Source of the DNA: Flavobacteriaceae bacterium MAR_2010_72
GTDB taxonomy: Bacteria > Bacteroidota > Bacteroidia > Flavobacteriales > Flavobacteriaceae
Assembly: GCA_003550275.1 (NCBI GenBank)
Contig: QXCW01000002.1
Location: 2,789,501 to 2,853,500 of the forward strand
DNA length: 64,000 bases
Direction of reading: 5' to 3'
The first letter of the stretch is position 1; every line of letters starts with the position of its first letter. The notes under the pieces were generated by a model, which did not search any database, was not told the origin of the DNA, and worked only from the letters and a program-made list of their open reading frames with translations. Made by a program: the position numbers and the translations under genes. Positions 1-8,433 of this stretch are shown here, piece after piece.

Positions 1-593
1 ATTTCAGTTTCGGTGATTTCACTGTTTTCAGACTTAATTCTATTGATTTCATTTACAACAGCATCCACTTTCGCATTCTCAAATTCTGAAACAGACAATG
101 AGGACTCCTTAAAATTGTTTAGAACAACTACAGTCTCGGGTAATGATAATTTGGACTCGGTATTTAAACTAGGTTTCTGGTTATTTACAGCAACATCGTT
201 AGTATGCGAGATAACCGTTTTGAATTCCTTTTGCTTCAGTCCGTTATCAGTATCATTAACTATATCTTTTGATTTAGTTATATCTTCTGAAACAATCGCG
301 TTTTCCTCTAAAGCATTGATTTTATTCGGGGTCTGAATATCATCGCTCACAGGCGTTTCAACCAAAGTTGGCTTGATAGCTTCTTGTTTTTCATTATTAA
401 AAATTAGGCTCGTCACCAATAACACTCCTACCAAACTAGCTGCTATACCCAACCACCAAAACATCGATTTGTTTTGTTTTTTATCTTGGGTATCTAAACG
501 ATTTGCCAATAAATTCCAGGCATCTTCTGATGGCGGTATGGTTCTCTTTTCAAGCTTTTCTTTGAGCTTTTCTTCAAATTTAATTGGTGCCAT
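1..593 (-). CDS. Anti-sigma-like single-pass membrane protein (partial, C-terminus outside window)
   Basis: The minus-strand frame opens at an ATG at 593 and stays open to the window edge (about 197 residues seen). A charged cytoplasmic N-terminus (residues 1-43, with an EDAWNLL segment) is followed by one hydrophobic segment at about residues 45-65 and then a Ser/Thr/Asn/Glu-rich stretch without obvious fold. It overlaps the stop of the upstream ECF sigma gene by 14 bases, so the two are probably translationally coupled. In Bacteroidota the gene after a sigma-70 ECF factor is often a membrane-anchored regulator or anti-sigma factor with this topology. That role is inferred from position and topology; I do not recognise a named anti-sigma domain. 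Confidence 0.7.
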   Translation of the reverse strand, partial: MAPIKFEEKLKEKLEKRTIPPSEDAWNLLANRLDTQDKKQNKSMFWWLGIAASLVGVLLVTSLIFNNEKQEAIKPTLVETPVSDDIQTPNKINALEENAIVSEDITKSKDIVNDTDNGLKQKEFKTVISHTNDVAVNNQKPSLNTESKLSLPETVVVLNNFKESSLSVSEFENAKVDAVVNEINRIKSENSEITETE

Positions 594-1143
594 AGCTTGT
601 TGTGTTTAATTTTTTTATTTGTTGTTGTAACAACTGCCGTGCTTTGAACAGTTGTGACTTTGAAGTACCTTCGGAAATGTTGAGCATTTCGGCGATTTCA
701 TTATGCTTATAGCCTTCAATAGCATACATCACAAAAACCATTTTATAACCCTCTGGCAATTCATCAATAAGTTGCTGGATTTCGGCAACTTCTATTTCCG
801 TTTTAATATTATTTCCATAATCTTGTGGTGGCTGAACGTCTTCAATCGAAAACTCAATTTGTTTTTGTTGCCTTAAAAATGAAATGGATTCCCGTACCAT
901 AATTTTACGCAACCATCCTTCGAAACTTCCATCGTTTTTAAAATTCTTCAAATTGATGAAGGCCTTAAAGAACGCATTCAACATCACACCTTCCGCATTA
1001 TGTACATCCTTTATATAATATCTACAGACACTTAACATTTTTGGTGCATGCATTTCAAATAATACACGCTGTGCATCACGATTATTTTTCGTGGCATTTT
1101 GAATCAATTCAACATGGTTTGTGTTTAGTTGGATAACTTTCAA
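580..1143 (-). CDS. RNA polymerase sigma factor, sigma-70 family, ECF type
   Basis: 187 residues, the usual ECF size. Region 2 lies in the first half, with the motif FEGWLRKIMVRESISFLR at its end. Region 4 is at about residues 125-180, with the helix-turn-helix part EGYKHNEIAEMLNISEGTSKSQL typical of ECF factors. It should direct RNA polymerase to a small set of stress or envelope promoters. The downstream membrane protein starts inside its last codons, which suggests a sigma/anti-sigma pair. No target promoter can be named from this window. Confidence 0.93.
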   Translation of the reverse strand: MKVIQLNTNHVELIQNATKNNRDAQRVLFEMHAPKMLSVCRYYIKDVHNAEGVMLNAFFKAFINLKNFKNDGSFEGWLRKIMVRESISFLRQQKQIEFSIEDVQPPQDYGNNIKTEIEVAEIQQLIDELPEGYKMVFVMYAIEGYKHNEIAEMLNISEGTSKSQLFKARQLLQQQIKKLNTTSYGTN

Positions 1144-1259
1144 AATACGTTATGTTAGGTCTTCTATTTATAAAGACGCAAAAGTTGTGCAAATGGTTGC
1201 CTGAAGGCTAAAAAAATTAAAGATTTTTATTTAGGCAATTTAAAAAACGGGCGTTATTC

Positions 1260-2237
1260 TTATTTCTTTCTATCGATAACGTAATTAACCATCAATTCAA
1301 GAGCTTCTTTAAATTCTGATTTTGGGTAGCTTTCCAACAGTAATAAGGCTTCCTGTTGAAACAATTTCATTTTAGTTACTGCATAATCTAAACCTCCATT
1401 TGCCTTAACAAAAGCTATGACCTCTTTTACGCGCTGTTTATTTTTATTATGATTTTTGATTGAATTGATCAGCCAAGCTTTTTCCTTTGGCGTACAACTA
1501 TTAAGTACATGAATAAGTGGCAAGGTCATTTTTTGCTCTTTGATATCAATACCTGTAGGCTTCCCAATCTGTGTTTCGCCATAATCAAAAAGGTCGTCCT
1601 TTATTTGAAAGGCCATACCGATCAGCTCTCCAAATTTTCGCATGGTTTCTACCTCTGGTGAATTTGGTTTTACCGAAGCTGCTCCCAAACTACAACATGC
1701 TGCAATTAATGTTGCCGTTTTTTGACGAATAATATCGTAATAGATTTCTTCTGTAATATCTAGTTTGCGGGCTTTTTCAATTTGAAGCAACTCGCCTTCG
1801 CTCATTTCACGAACCGCCACGGAAATAATCTTTAGTAAATCAAAATCGTTGTTATCAATCGAAAGCAGAAGGCCTTTTGACAATAAATAATCGCCGATAA
1901 GCACAGCAATTTTATTCTTCCATAGTGCATTTATAGAAAAAAAACCTCTTCGTCTGTTGCTGTCGTCAACAACATCATCATGAACTAATGTAGCTGTATG
2001 GATCAATTCTATGACCGATGCCCCACGGTAGGTGCGCTCACTAACCTCGCCATTATTGATCATTTTAGCAACCAAAAACACAAACATAGGGCGCATTTGT
2101 TTGCCTTTTCTGTTAACAATGTAGTGTGTAATGCGATTGAGCAAAGCTACCTTGCTGGACATAGAGAGCAAGAACTTTTGTTCAAAAAGTTCCATTTCAA
2201 ATGCAATGGGCTGGTTTATTTGCTCTACTATTTTCAA
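1260..2237 (-). CDS. Polyprenyl diphosphate synthase (octaprenyl/heptaprenyl type)
   Basis: 325 residues, full length for a trans-isoprenyl diphosphate synthase. It makes a long-chain polyprenyl diphosphate from FPP/GPP and IPP, most likely for the menaquinone side chain. The first Asp-rich motif is DDVVD at residues 87-91, followed by the RRRG element; the second is DDLFD at 214-218, followed by GKPTGID. Both metal-diphosphate binding motifs are intact. Chain length cannot be read from the sequence by eye. The gene is separated by about 115 bases from the sigma factor and by 67 from the next gene, so it may be transcribed alone. Confidence 0.92.
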   Translation of the reverse strand: MKIVEQINQPIAFEMELFEQKFLLSMSSKVALLNRITHYIVNRKGKQMRPMFVFLVAKMINNGEVSERTYRGASVIELIHTATLVHDDVVDDSNRRRGFFSINALWKNKIAVLIGDYLLSKGLLLSIDNNDFDLLKIISVAVREMSEGELLQIEKARKLDITEEIYYDIIRQKTATLIAACCSLGAASVKPNSPEVETMRKFGELIGMAFQIKDDLFDYGETQIGKPTGIDIKEQKMTLPLIHVLNSCTPKEKAWLINSIKNHNKNKQRVKEVIAFVKANGGLDYAVTKMKLFQQEALLLLESYPKSEFKEALELMVNYVIDRKK

Positions 2238-2304
2238 TAGTGAATAAAAAAGAATTAATCACAAACGTACTAAAAATGTAAGTGAAAAGCTATTTTGATA
2301 AATT

Positions 2305-4911
2305 TTAAACTTGGGCTTTGGTTCGATAAAGTGACTTGTCCACACATTTTGTCATTTCAGTTACATCTAAACCTAAACCAATAAAATTTGAAATTTTTTG
2401 GGCTGTATTATCAGGATTGCTAATAACATCAACATAATCAACATATATAAGTTCTACTCCTGGCTCTTTATTTTTCCATACTTCAACCTGCTCTAATTGC
2501 TGTTGATAGGCTTCGAATAATTTCACTGGGAGAATCTCGGTGTTTTTTTTAAGCATTTTTTGTTGTGATTTTATTACTTCACCCAGATCCCGTTTCATAA
2601 AAATAACCTTATATCGATATTTAGGATCTAAAAATTTAAGAAGTGGCGCAACAATTTTAATCGATTTATTTTGAGCTAGTTCAAGCCATGAGTTATCTTT
2701 ATGAATGGCCATCACTGGTTCGTATTCGAAATATCCTTTAGGGTTGGAGTCATCTGCCTTTCTAGTTTGGTCTGACAATACCTCTAGACCTCCGGTGTTG
2801 AGCATTTGCATCATTAATGAAGTCCCCGATCGCGGTAAACCTGACACGATAACAATTTGATCCTTTCTAAATTTACCGCCTGCTTTATCTTCTAATATAA
2901 CTGGGTTTTGCAATTTATCATCTAAATTTTCGATGGCTTGCTCTGCCCTAAAATGGGTTTTAGGCTTTAATTTAGCAGCCGTTTCAAAAGCCTTTTTCGC
3001 ATTTACAAGATCACCCATTTTCTCTAAAGCTTCCCCTAAGGTATAATGTGCTTCTGGAAAATACTTTACTAACTCTATGGCCGTAAGCGCATGATCGGCG
3101 GCTTCTTCGTATTCTCCCAATCTGATCAAACAAACGGCTAAAGACTGATGAAATTTAGACTTATCAACTTCAAAATCTAACGCATGTTCAAAAGCTTCCT
3201 TGGCGTCTTCAAATTTACCAACCTGCATATAAATTTTTCCTATCTGATACCATACTTCAGAATTTGGTTTATTGGTTATAGCCTCATTTAAAACTTTTAA
3301 AGCTTTTTGTACTTTGCCTTTTCCCAACAATATTTTAGCTTCAGAGAAGTAAGTATTAATCTCAAATTTTTTGTCTCTTGTTCTTAATTCATTCAGGTAG
3401 TGCTCTGCAATTTCATATTCGTTTTCGGCTAAACTAATGTTAAGTAAATCCATATAGTATGGAATAATATCAACTACGGGATCACCTGCTTTTATAGCCA
3501 AAGGGTGAGGTTTTTTGTCATCTTTTGTCTTGATATCCTTTTCTTCATAAACTGGGTAAGTATCATTTATAAGGTCGAGTAAAATATCCTTTGCTTTTTG
3601 ATACTCTTTTTTTCCCAAATGAACACGTGCCAAATTGTGTTTGAGATCACATCGCGTTTTTAAAATCGCGTTTTCAATTTTCTCATCAGGTTTTTCAATG
3701 TAGCCCAAATCGATCAATTGCTGCATCGTATCATGATCAGATAACTGATTTGCATCTTCAAGCTTATCATGCTGTCCAAAATCACCTTCAACAGTCTCCC
3801 AACTATCAATATAGGTAGGCGCCTTAATTTCATTAAAAATGTCCAATGCTGGCTGCCCATCCATATCCCTTCCAATGGGTAAATTGAACATATGTAAAAT
3901 GGTAGGTGCGATGTCAATTAATCCAAGTCCAAACACCTTTTCATTCTGTTTTATATTTGGACCAGCAGCCACAAAAATCCCAAACTGACGATGTTCCAAT
4001 GCCGGTGCGGCCGGATATTTTGGCATTTTTAAAATGCGTTTGTGGCCTGACTCGAAACCGTGATCGGACATAACGATTATGGTCGTATCTTCATCAACAA
4101 GAGCCATAGTACGTTCTAACATCATGTCCTGAAAACGATAAGCGCCTACAACGGCATCCTTGTAAATTTCAAACAAGTTTTGTGGAATTAGCCCTTGTTT
4201 GGGCGGATGAAATTTCATAAAGGCATGACAGAAATGATCAATCAAGTCATAATAAATTGCCGTAAAATCCCATTCCTTTTCACGCATTACATAAGTTGAT
4301 GCCGCATGGACTGATGTATTTTCTGCCATTATTTTGGCAAAGGATTGTAAGCCTTTGTCTTTTTCCTGATCAATATCAGCTGCCTTTGGAATAAACGGTA
4401 AAATATGTGCTTCTGTTATTTCATGAGGAAACATTCGCAAATCGTGAATGTCTTTGGTTAGCGATTCTGGATGAATGGTGCCTTGAGCTATCGGACTTTT
4501 TTCATTAGGATTTAATTTGACTTTCTGAAATTTATCAGAAACTACCACGCCGTTGATAGGCTCGGCTGGAAAACTAGGCCACCAACCCACAATATTACTT
4601 TTAAACCCTTGGTTATGTAAAATGTTCCAAACGGCTTTCGTTTTTCTAGAATTAACGGTAACAGGCCTTATACCCTTTAAATTAGGCATAACTTCAATAA
4701 ATCCTAAAACACCATGTTTGTCTGGAGTTTTACCAGTCGCTACTGAAGACCATAACATTGGAGAATATGGTGGATCCATAGTTCCCATGTTACCATAAAC
4801 ACCACGCTCTATCAATTTTTTAAGTGCAGGCATCTGGCCTTTTGCAATGAGTGGCCAGATTAATTTCCAATCGGCAGCATCCCATCCAATCAACAAAACC
4901 TTTTTACTCAT
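2305..4911 (-). CDS. Alkaline phosphatase-superfamily phosphodiesterase + TPR + sulfotransferase fusion
   Basis: 868 residues from the ATG at 4911. The frame is open a further 14 codons, but that start would lie inside the preceding small gene and the natural N-terminus is MSKKVLLIGWDAADWK. Residues 1-420 are a type I phosphodiesterase/nucleotide pyrophosphatase domain: metal Asp in GWDAAD, the YSPMLWSSVATGKTPDKHG active-site loop, a DLIDHF segment, SDHGFESGHKR, and a late His. Residues about 430-650 are TPR-like helical repeats. The C-terminus (about 680-868) is a sulfotransferase-type domain with the PAPS 5'-phosphosulfate loop GLPRSGTSLMMQM and a second site near FMKRDLGEVIKSQ. There is no signal peptide, so it looks cytoplasmic. 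The substrate is unknown. Its ATG overlaps the stop of the upstream 50-residue gene (ATGA). Confidence 0.85.
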   Translation of the reverse strand: MSKKVLLIGWDAADWKLIWPLIAKGQMPALKKLIERGVYGNMGTMDPPYSPMLWSSVATGKTPDKHGVLGFIEVMPNLKGIRPVTVNSRKTKAVWNILHNQGFKSNIVGWWPSFPAEPINGVVVSDKFQKVKLNPNEKSPIAQGTIHPESLTKDIHDLRMFPHEITEAHILPFIPKAADIDQEKDKGLQSFAKIMAENTSVHAASTYVMREKEWDFTAIYYDLIDHFCHAFMKFHPPKQGLIPQNLFEIYKDAVVGAYRFQDMMLERTMALVDEDTTIIVMSDHGFESGHKRILKMPKYPAAPALEHRQFGIFVAAGPNIKQNEKVFGLGLIDIAPTILHMFNLPIGRDMDGQPALDIFNEIKAPTYIDSWETVEGDFGQHDKLEDANQLSDHDTMQQLIDLGYIEKPDEKIENAILKTRCDLKHNLARVHLGKKEYQKAKDILLDLINDTYPVYEEKDIKTKDDKKPHPLAIKAGDPVVDIIPYYMDLLNISLAENEYEIAEHYLNELRTRDKKFEINTYFSEAKILLGKGKVQKALKVLNEAITNKPNSEVWYQIGKIYMQVGKFEDAKEAFEHALDFEVDKSKFHQSLAVCLIRLGEYEEAADHALTAIELVKYFPEAHYTLGEALEKMGDLVNAKKAFETAAKLKPKTHFRAEQAIENLDDKLQNPVILEDKAGGKFRKDQIVIVSGLPRSGTSLMMQMLNTGGLEVLSDQTRKADDSNPKGYFEYEPVMAIHKDNSWLELAQNKSIKIVAPLLKFLDPKYRYKVIFMKRDLGEVIKSQQKMLKKNTEILPVKLFEAYQQQLEQVEVWKNKEPGVELIYVDYVDVISNPDNTAQKISNFIGLGLDVTEMTKCVDKSLYRTKAQV

Positions 4912-5060
4912 TCCACATCTTTTTTGAAAGATTCTTGTTTCACTTTGCGCCATGCCCGTAGCCCAACATCACCAAGTGCCAAAAGACCTAAAGAGCCTTT
5001 TGGGGTAATTTGAAAATTTTCTTTAGAATTATCTCGTGTATTGTTCTCTTTATTCGACAT
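4908..5060 (-). CDS. Small 50-residue protein, translationally coupled to the phosphodiesterase-sulfotransferase
   Basis: ATG at 5060, 50 codons, stop TGA overlapping the next start as ATGA (4911-4908). The N-terminal half is polar (MSNKENNTRDNSKENFQ); then follows a compact stretch, ITPKGSLGLLALGDVGLRAW, and a basic/acidic tail. There is no signal peptide or clear membrane helix. Precise overlap with the downstream start, the absence of another gene here, and protein-like composition support a real gene. Function is unknown; a partner or accessory subunit of the large fusion protein is a reasonable inference. Confidence 0.65.
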   Translation of the reverse strand: MSNKENNTRDNSKENFQITPKGSLGLLALGDVGLRAWRKVKQESFKKDVE

Positions 5061-5167
5061 TTATGCAATAAATCATTTAAAAATTAATATATTAGAAAGC
5101 CATTTCTGCACTTTCTTAAGTTACTTGGTTATTTTATAATATTTAACCTTTTAATTTTTTGAAAGAT

Positions 5168-6016
5168 ATGAAAAAAATTACGCCACAAAAACTTTCCAAA
5201 CGATTAGTCCAATATGGTGCACTTACTACTGCTATGATAGGTGTAACCGATATTAATGGTCAAATTAAATATACCGATATTTCTGATGTTGGTGGCCCGG
5301 GACAAGGGGTAGGTATAGATCTAGATGGGTTAGACGGATTTAATGAATTCTTTTTACTACATGGTTCAAATACTGCTGGAACACAGGGCGCTTTATATTT
5401 GGTTCCGTTTGGTTCCAATGCCGCTTTAGGAAGCATCGCTGGGCCTTACAATCTCACATATCCCTTTGCCCTAAACAATGGCGACATAATTAGTGCTGGA
5501 AATATTAATTGGATAGCACAAACAGGTACTTCTGCAAGTTTGAACTATCAAACAATGAATTTTGTGAGTTGCTATGGTGGAACAGGAAATAGTAATTGGT
5601 GCGGTGTAACCGATAAATATTTGGGCTTACGTTTTGAGTTAAGTGATGGTACGCATTATGGATGGGCACGGTTAGATGTTGATTTAACCAGTTTCAATTG
5701 GACTCTTTACGATTTTGCCTATAATGAAACTGTTGACGCCCCTATAAATGCAGGACAAACTACCTTGAGTATTGAAGATAATGCCCTATCTAAAGTTAGA
5801 GTTGTTGCTTTACATAAAAGTATTGGCCTTTATAATTTAAAGGCAGCTACAGACTATAAACTTTATAATATGACAGGTCAGGAAGTTTTAGAAGGTACTA
5901 CTAACAATTACGACTATGTAATTGAAGCTACAACCTTGGCTTCTGGAGTTTATATCGTAGAATTAGGTAATACTGAATCAAATGCGATAATTCGTAAAAA
6001 AGTGGTTTTACAGTGA
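5168..6016 (+). CDS. Secreted protein with type IX secretion (type A) C-terminal sorting domain
   Basis: 282 residues from the ATG at 5168; a TTG three codons earlier is less likely. The N-terminus MKKITPQKLSKRLVQYGALTTAMIG looks like an export signal. The body has repeated Gly/Asn/Asp-rich beta segments and a GTHYGWARLDVD motif seen in secreted Bacteroidota proteins. The last ~80 residues are a Por-type sorting domain: LYNMTGQEVLEG, then LASGVYIVEL, ending in KKVVLQ. It should be exported by Sec and delivered to the surface or medium by T9SS. The function of the main domain is not recognised. Confidence 0.8.
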   Translation: MKKITPQKLSKRLVQYGALTTAMIGVTDINGQIKYTDISDVGGPGQGVGIDLDGLDGFNEFFLLHGSNTAGTQGALYLVPFGSNAALGSIAGPYNLTYPFALNNGDIISAGNINWIAQTGTSASLNYQTMNFVSCYGGTGNSNWCGVTDKYLGLRFELSDGTHYGWARLDVDLTSFNWTLYDFAYNETVDAPINAGQTTLSIEDNALSKVRVVALHKSIGLYNLKAATDYKLYNMTGQEVLEGTTNNYDYVIEATTLASGVYIVELGNTESNAIIRKKVVLQ

Positions 6017-6061
6017 ATGCAATAATTTAGCCTTAATAGTTGAGCCACCCAATGTTTATCC

Positions 6062-7102
6062 TTAACTTTTATTAGCTAATTGCCCACATGCTGCATCAAT
6101 ATCCTTACCACGGGATCGTCTTACGGTCACAGTGATATGATGCTTTTCCAACATGGACACATACATGTCAATAGCCTGATTGCTTGCTTGTTGAAATTCG
6201 CCATCATCAATTGGGTTATACTCTATTAAATTTACTTTGCTCGGTGCAAATTTGCAAAATTGGATTAAGGCATCCACATCATTTTTTGTGTCATTAATAC
6301 CTTGCCACACCACATACTCATAAGTAATTTTATTTTTTGTTTTGGCATACCAATATTGAAGTGCCTCTCTCAAATCATTTAAAGGAAACGTGGCATTAAA
6401 TGGCATAATGGAGGTTCGAATCTCATCTATTGCAGAATGTAAGGACACAGCCAATTTAAACTTCACCTCGTCATCGGCCATTTTCTTGATCATTTTTGGA
6501 ACTCCTGACGTTGATACTGTAATACGTTTTGGTGACATTCCCAGACCTTCAGGCGAGGTAATTTTATCTATGGCTTTTAAGACATTGTTATAGTTCATTA
6601 ACGGCTCGCCCATGCCCATGAATACAATATTGCTTAATGGTCTATTGAAATACAATCGGCTTTCATGGTCTATTGCAACTACCTGATCGAAGATCTCGTC
6701 TGGATTAAGGTTTCGCATTCGCTTTAAACGTGCCGTTGCACAAAATCTACAATCTAGGCTGCAACCAACCTGCGATGAGACGCAAGCCGTAGTTCTAGTT
6801 GCTGTAGGTATGAGTACAGATTCCACAATTAATCCGTCGTGAAGCCGCACTGCATTTTTTATGGTTCCATCTTTACTACGCTGCATTTGATCTACCTTAA
6901 TGTGATTGATCACAAAATTATCCTCAAGCATTTGGCGCGTGGATTTGGAAAGATTGGTCATGTCGTCGAACGAATGTGCACCTTTGTTCCACAACCATTC
7001 ATAAACTTGGTTGCCGCGAAAGGCTTGGTCACCTTCATCAACAAAAAAGTCTCGCAACTGATCTTTTGTGAGCGCTCGTATATCTTTCTTTTTAATTTCC
7101 AT
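6062..7102 (-). CDS. rlmN: 23S rRNA (A2503-C2)/tRNA (A37-C2) methyltransferase RlmN
   Basis: 346 residues from the ATG at 7102 (MEIKKKDIRALTKDQLRDFF). The same frame is open 52 codons further upstream, but that part crosses a structured intergenic element and has no RlmN-like sequence. The radical SAM cluster motif is CSLDCRFC, followed by CATARLKRMRNL; GMGEPLMNY is the SAM-binding GGEP-like element; SRGKDIDAACGQL at the C-terminus holds the second catalytic Cys. The enzyme methylates A2503 of 23S rRNA and A37 in some tRNAs. It is preceded by the queA terminator and so likely has its own promoter. Confidence 0.95.
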   Translation of the reverse strand: MEIKKKDIRALTKDQLRDFFVDEGDQAFRGNQVYEWLWNKGAHSFDDMTNLSKSTRQMLEDNFVINHIKVDQMQRSKDGTIKNAVRLHDGLIVESVLIPTATRTTACVSSQVGCSLDCRFCATARLKRMRNLNPDEIFDQVVAIDHESRLYFNRPLSNIVFMGMGEPLMNYNNVLKAIDKITSPEGLGMSPKRITVSTSGVPKMIKKMADDEVKFKLAVSLHSAIDEIRTSIMPFNATFPLNDLREALQYWYAKTKNKITYEYVVWQGINDTKNDVDALIQFCKFAPSKVNLIEYNPIDDGEFQQASNQAIDMYVSMLEKHHITVTVRRSRGKDIDAACGQLANKS

Positions 7103-7148
7103 AGGTGTTGCAAAAGTAATGAAAGGATTTCCGATTTTAGGCTTTTTG

Positions 7149-7255
7149 CACCTGATTTTAGGTGTCCTAATTTGCATTAGTGGTTGAAGTGGTATCCTTT
7201 TGTTGCAAACAAAAGATAAAACGGAAAACACGACCGCGCTGTAGCGCGGGAATGC
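7149..7255. other. Structured GC-rich intergenic element (multi-hairpin, candidate RNA or dispersed repeat)
   Basis: The queA-rlmN gap holds three hairpins: CACCT/AGGTG (7149-7164); CTTTTGTT-gca-AACAAAAG (7197-7215, perfect 8 bp); CCGCGCT-gt-AGCGCGG (7234-7249, perfect 7 bp). The last two are enclosed by an outer GCATT (7174-7178)/AATGC (7251-7255) pairing, giving a multi-branched fold. It lies between the queA terminator and rlmN. From memory, similar blocks recur in flavobacterial intergenic regions, but I cannot verify that. Strand is undetermined. Confidence 0.5.
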
Positions 7256-7265
7256 CATAAAACAA

Positions 7266-7293
7266 AAAAGCCTTACTAATTAGTAAGGCTTTT
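7266..7293 (-). terminator. Rho-independent terminator after queA
   Basis: A perfect 28-base palindrome (AAAAGCCTTACTAA and its complement). On the minus strand the stem is followed by a longer T run, so it is oriented to end the queA transcript; on the plus strand only four T follow. Confidence 0.8.
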
Positions 7294-7310
7294 AAAGGAT
7301 TTAATTTCGA

Positions 7311-8360
7311 TTAAATAATTAACATGGCGTCTCCATAAGTATAGAAACGGTACTTTTCTTTAACAGCCTCTTCATAGGCTTTTTTTATAAAATCATGGCC
7401 TGCAAAAGCTGACACCATCATTAATAATGTTGATTTTGGCGTGTGAAAATTAGTGACCATACAGTTGGCTATGCTAAATTCGTAAGGCGGAAAAATGAAC
7501 TTATTCGTCCAACCTGAATAGGCATTCAAGGTTCCGTTAGAAGATACTGAACTCTCAATAGCTCTCATAGTAGTTGTTCCTACGGCACAAACGCGTTTTT
7601 TCTTGGCAATACCATTGTTGATGATTTCAACTGCTTTGTCATCAATATCAATTTCCTCACTATCCATTTTGTGCTTTGAAAGATCTTCAACTTCTACTGG
7701 GTTAAAGGTGCCTAAGCCTACGTGTAGGGTTACCTCTGGCAACTCAACACCTTTTATTTCTAAACGTTTCAATAAATGTTTCGAAAAATGCAAACCTGCT
7801 GTTGGTGCAGCCACAGCCCCTTCTTTTTTTGCGAAAATGGTTTGATAACGCTCTTCGTCTTCTGGTTCAACACCTCTTTTAATATATTTTGGAAGCGGCG
7901 TTTCGCCTAACTCGGTTAATTTTTGACGGAATTCTCTATACGAACCATCGTATAAAAAACGTAATGTTCTTCCTCTTGATGTGGTATTATCAATAACTTC
8001 AGCAACTAAAGTGTCGTCGTCACCAAAATACAGTTTATTACCGATTCTAATTTTACGAGCAGGATCTACCAATACATCCCAAAGACGCTGTTCTTCGTTT
8101 AATTCCCTTAACAAAAACACCTCGATACGGGCTCCTGTTTTTTCCTTATTTCCATAAAGACGAGCCGGGAACACTTTAGTATTGTTCAAGATCATCACAT
8201 CGCCTTCATCAAAATAATCGATAAGATCTTTAAATAGTTTATGTTCAATGGTCTTCTTTTTTCTGTCCAAAACCATTAATCGCGCTTCATCTCTAATGTC
8301 TGATGGGCGATCTGCTAACAGTTCTTCTGGAAGTTTAAAGTTAAAGTGGGATAATTTCAT
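7311..8360 (-). CDS. queA: S-adenosylmethionine:tRNA ribosyltransferase-isomerase QueA
   Basis: 349 residues, full length. It transfers the ribosyl part of SAM to preQ1 in tRNA to form epoxyqueuosine. Family marks: [19 protein letters not shown] at the N-terminus, [50 protein letters not shown] and [18 protein letters not shown]. The start at 8360 gives the canonical N-terminus [11 protein letters not shown]. It lies 73 bases after aroA and ends just before a strong terminator. Confidence 0.96.
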   Translation of the reverse strand: MKLSHFNFKLPEELLADRPSDIRDEARLMVLDRKKKTIEHKLFKDLIDYFDEGDVMILNNTKVFPARLYGNKEKTGARIEVFLLRELNEEQRLWDVLVDPARKIRIGNKLYFGDDDTLVAEVIDNTTSRGRTLRFLYDGSYREFRQKLTELGETPLPKYIKRGVEPEDEERYQTIFAKKEGAVAAPTAGLHFSKHLLKRLEIKGVELPEVTLHVGLGTFNPVEVEDLSKHKMDSEEIDIDDKAVEIINNGIAKKKRVCAVGTTTMRAIESSVSSNGTLNAYSGWTNKFIFPPYEFSIANCMVTNFHTPKSTLLMMVSAFAGHDFIKKAYEEAVKEKYRFYTYGDAMLII

Positions 8361-8433
8361 GTGTTATCGTTATTTTTTGAAAGGTGCAAATATACAATCT
8401 CCGAATAGGGCTTGTCAAGTAAATCGTAGATTA

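Noticed and set aside
1199-1259. Possible terminator after the polyprenyl synthase (GCC-TGAA-GGC and TTGCCT/AGGCAA)
   Set aside because: Stems are short and imperfect and the T run is not placed as in a clear intrinsic terminator.
7103-7258. N-terminal extension of rlmN by 52 codons
   Set aside because: It crosses the structured intergenic element and reads through its hairpins; known RlmN proteins start at MEIKKKDI-like sequence.
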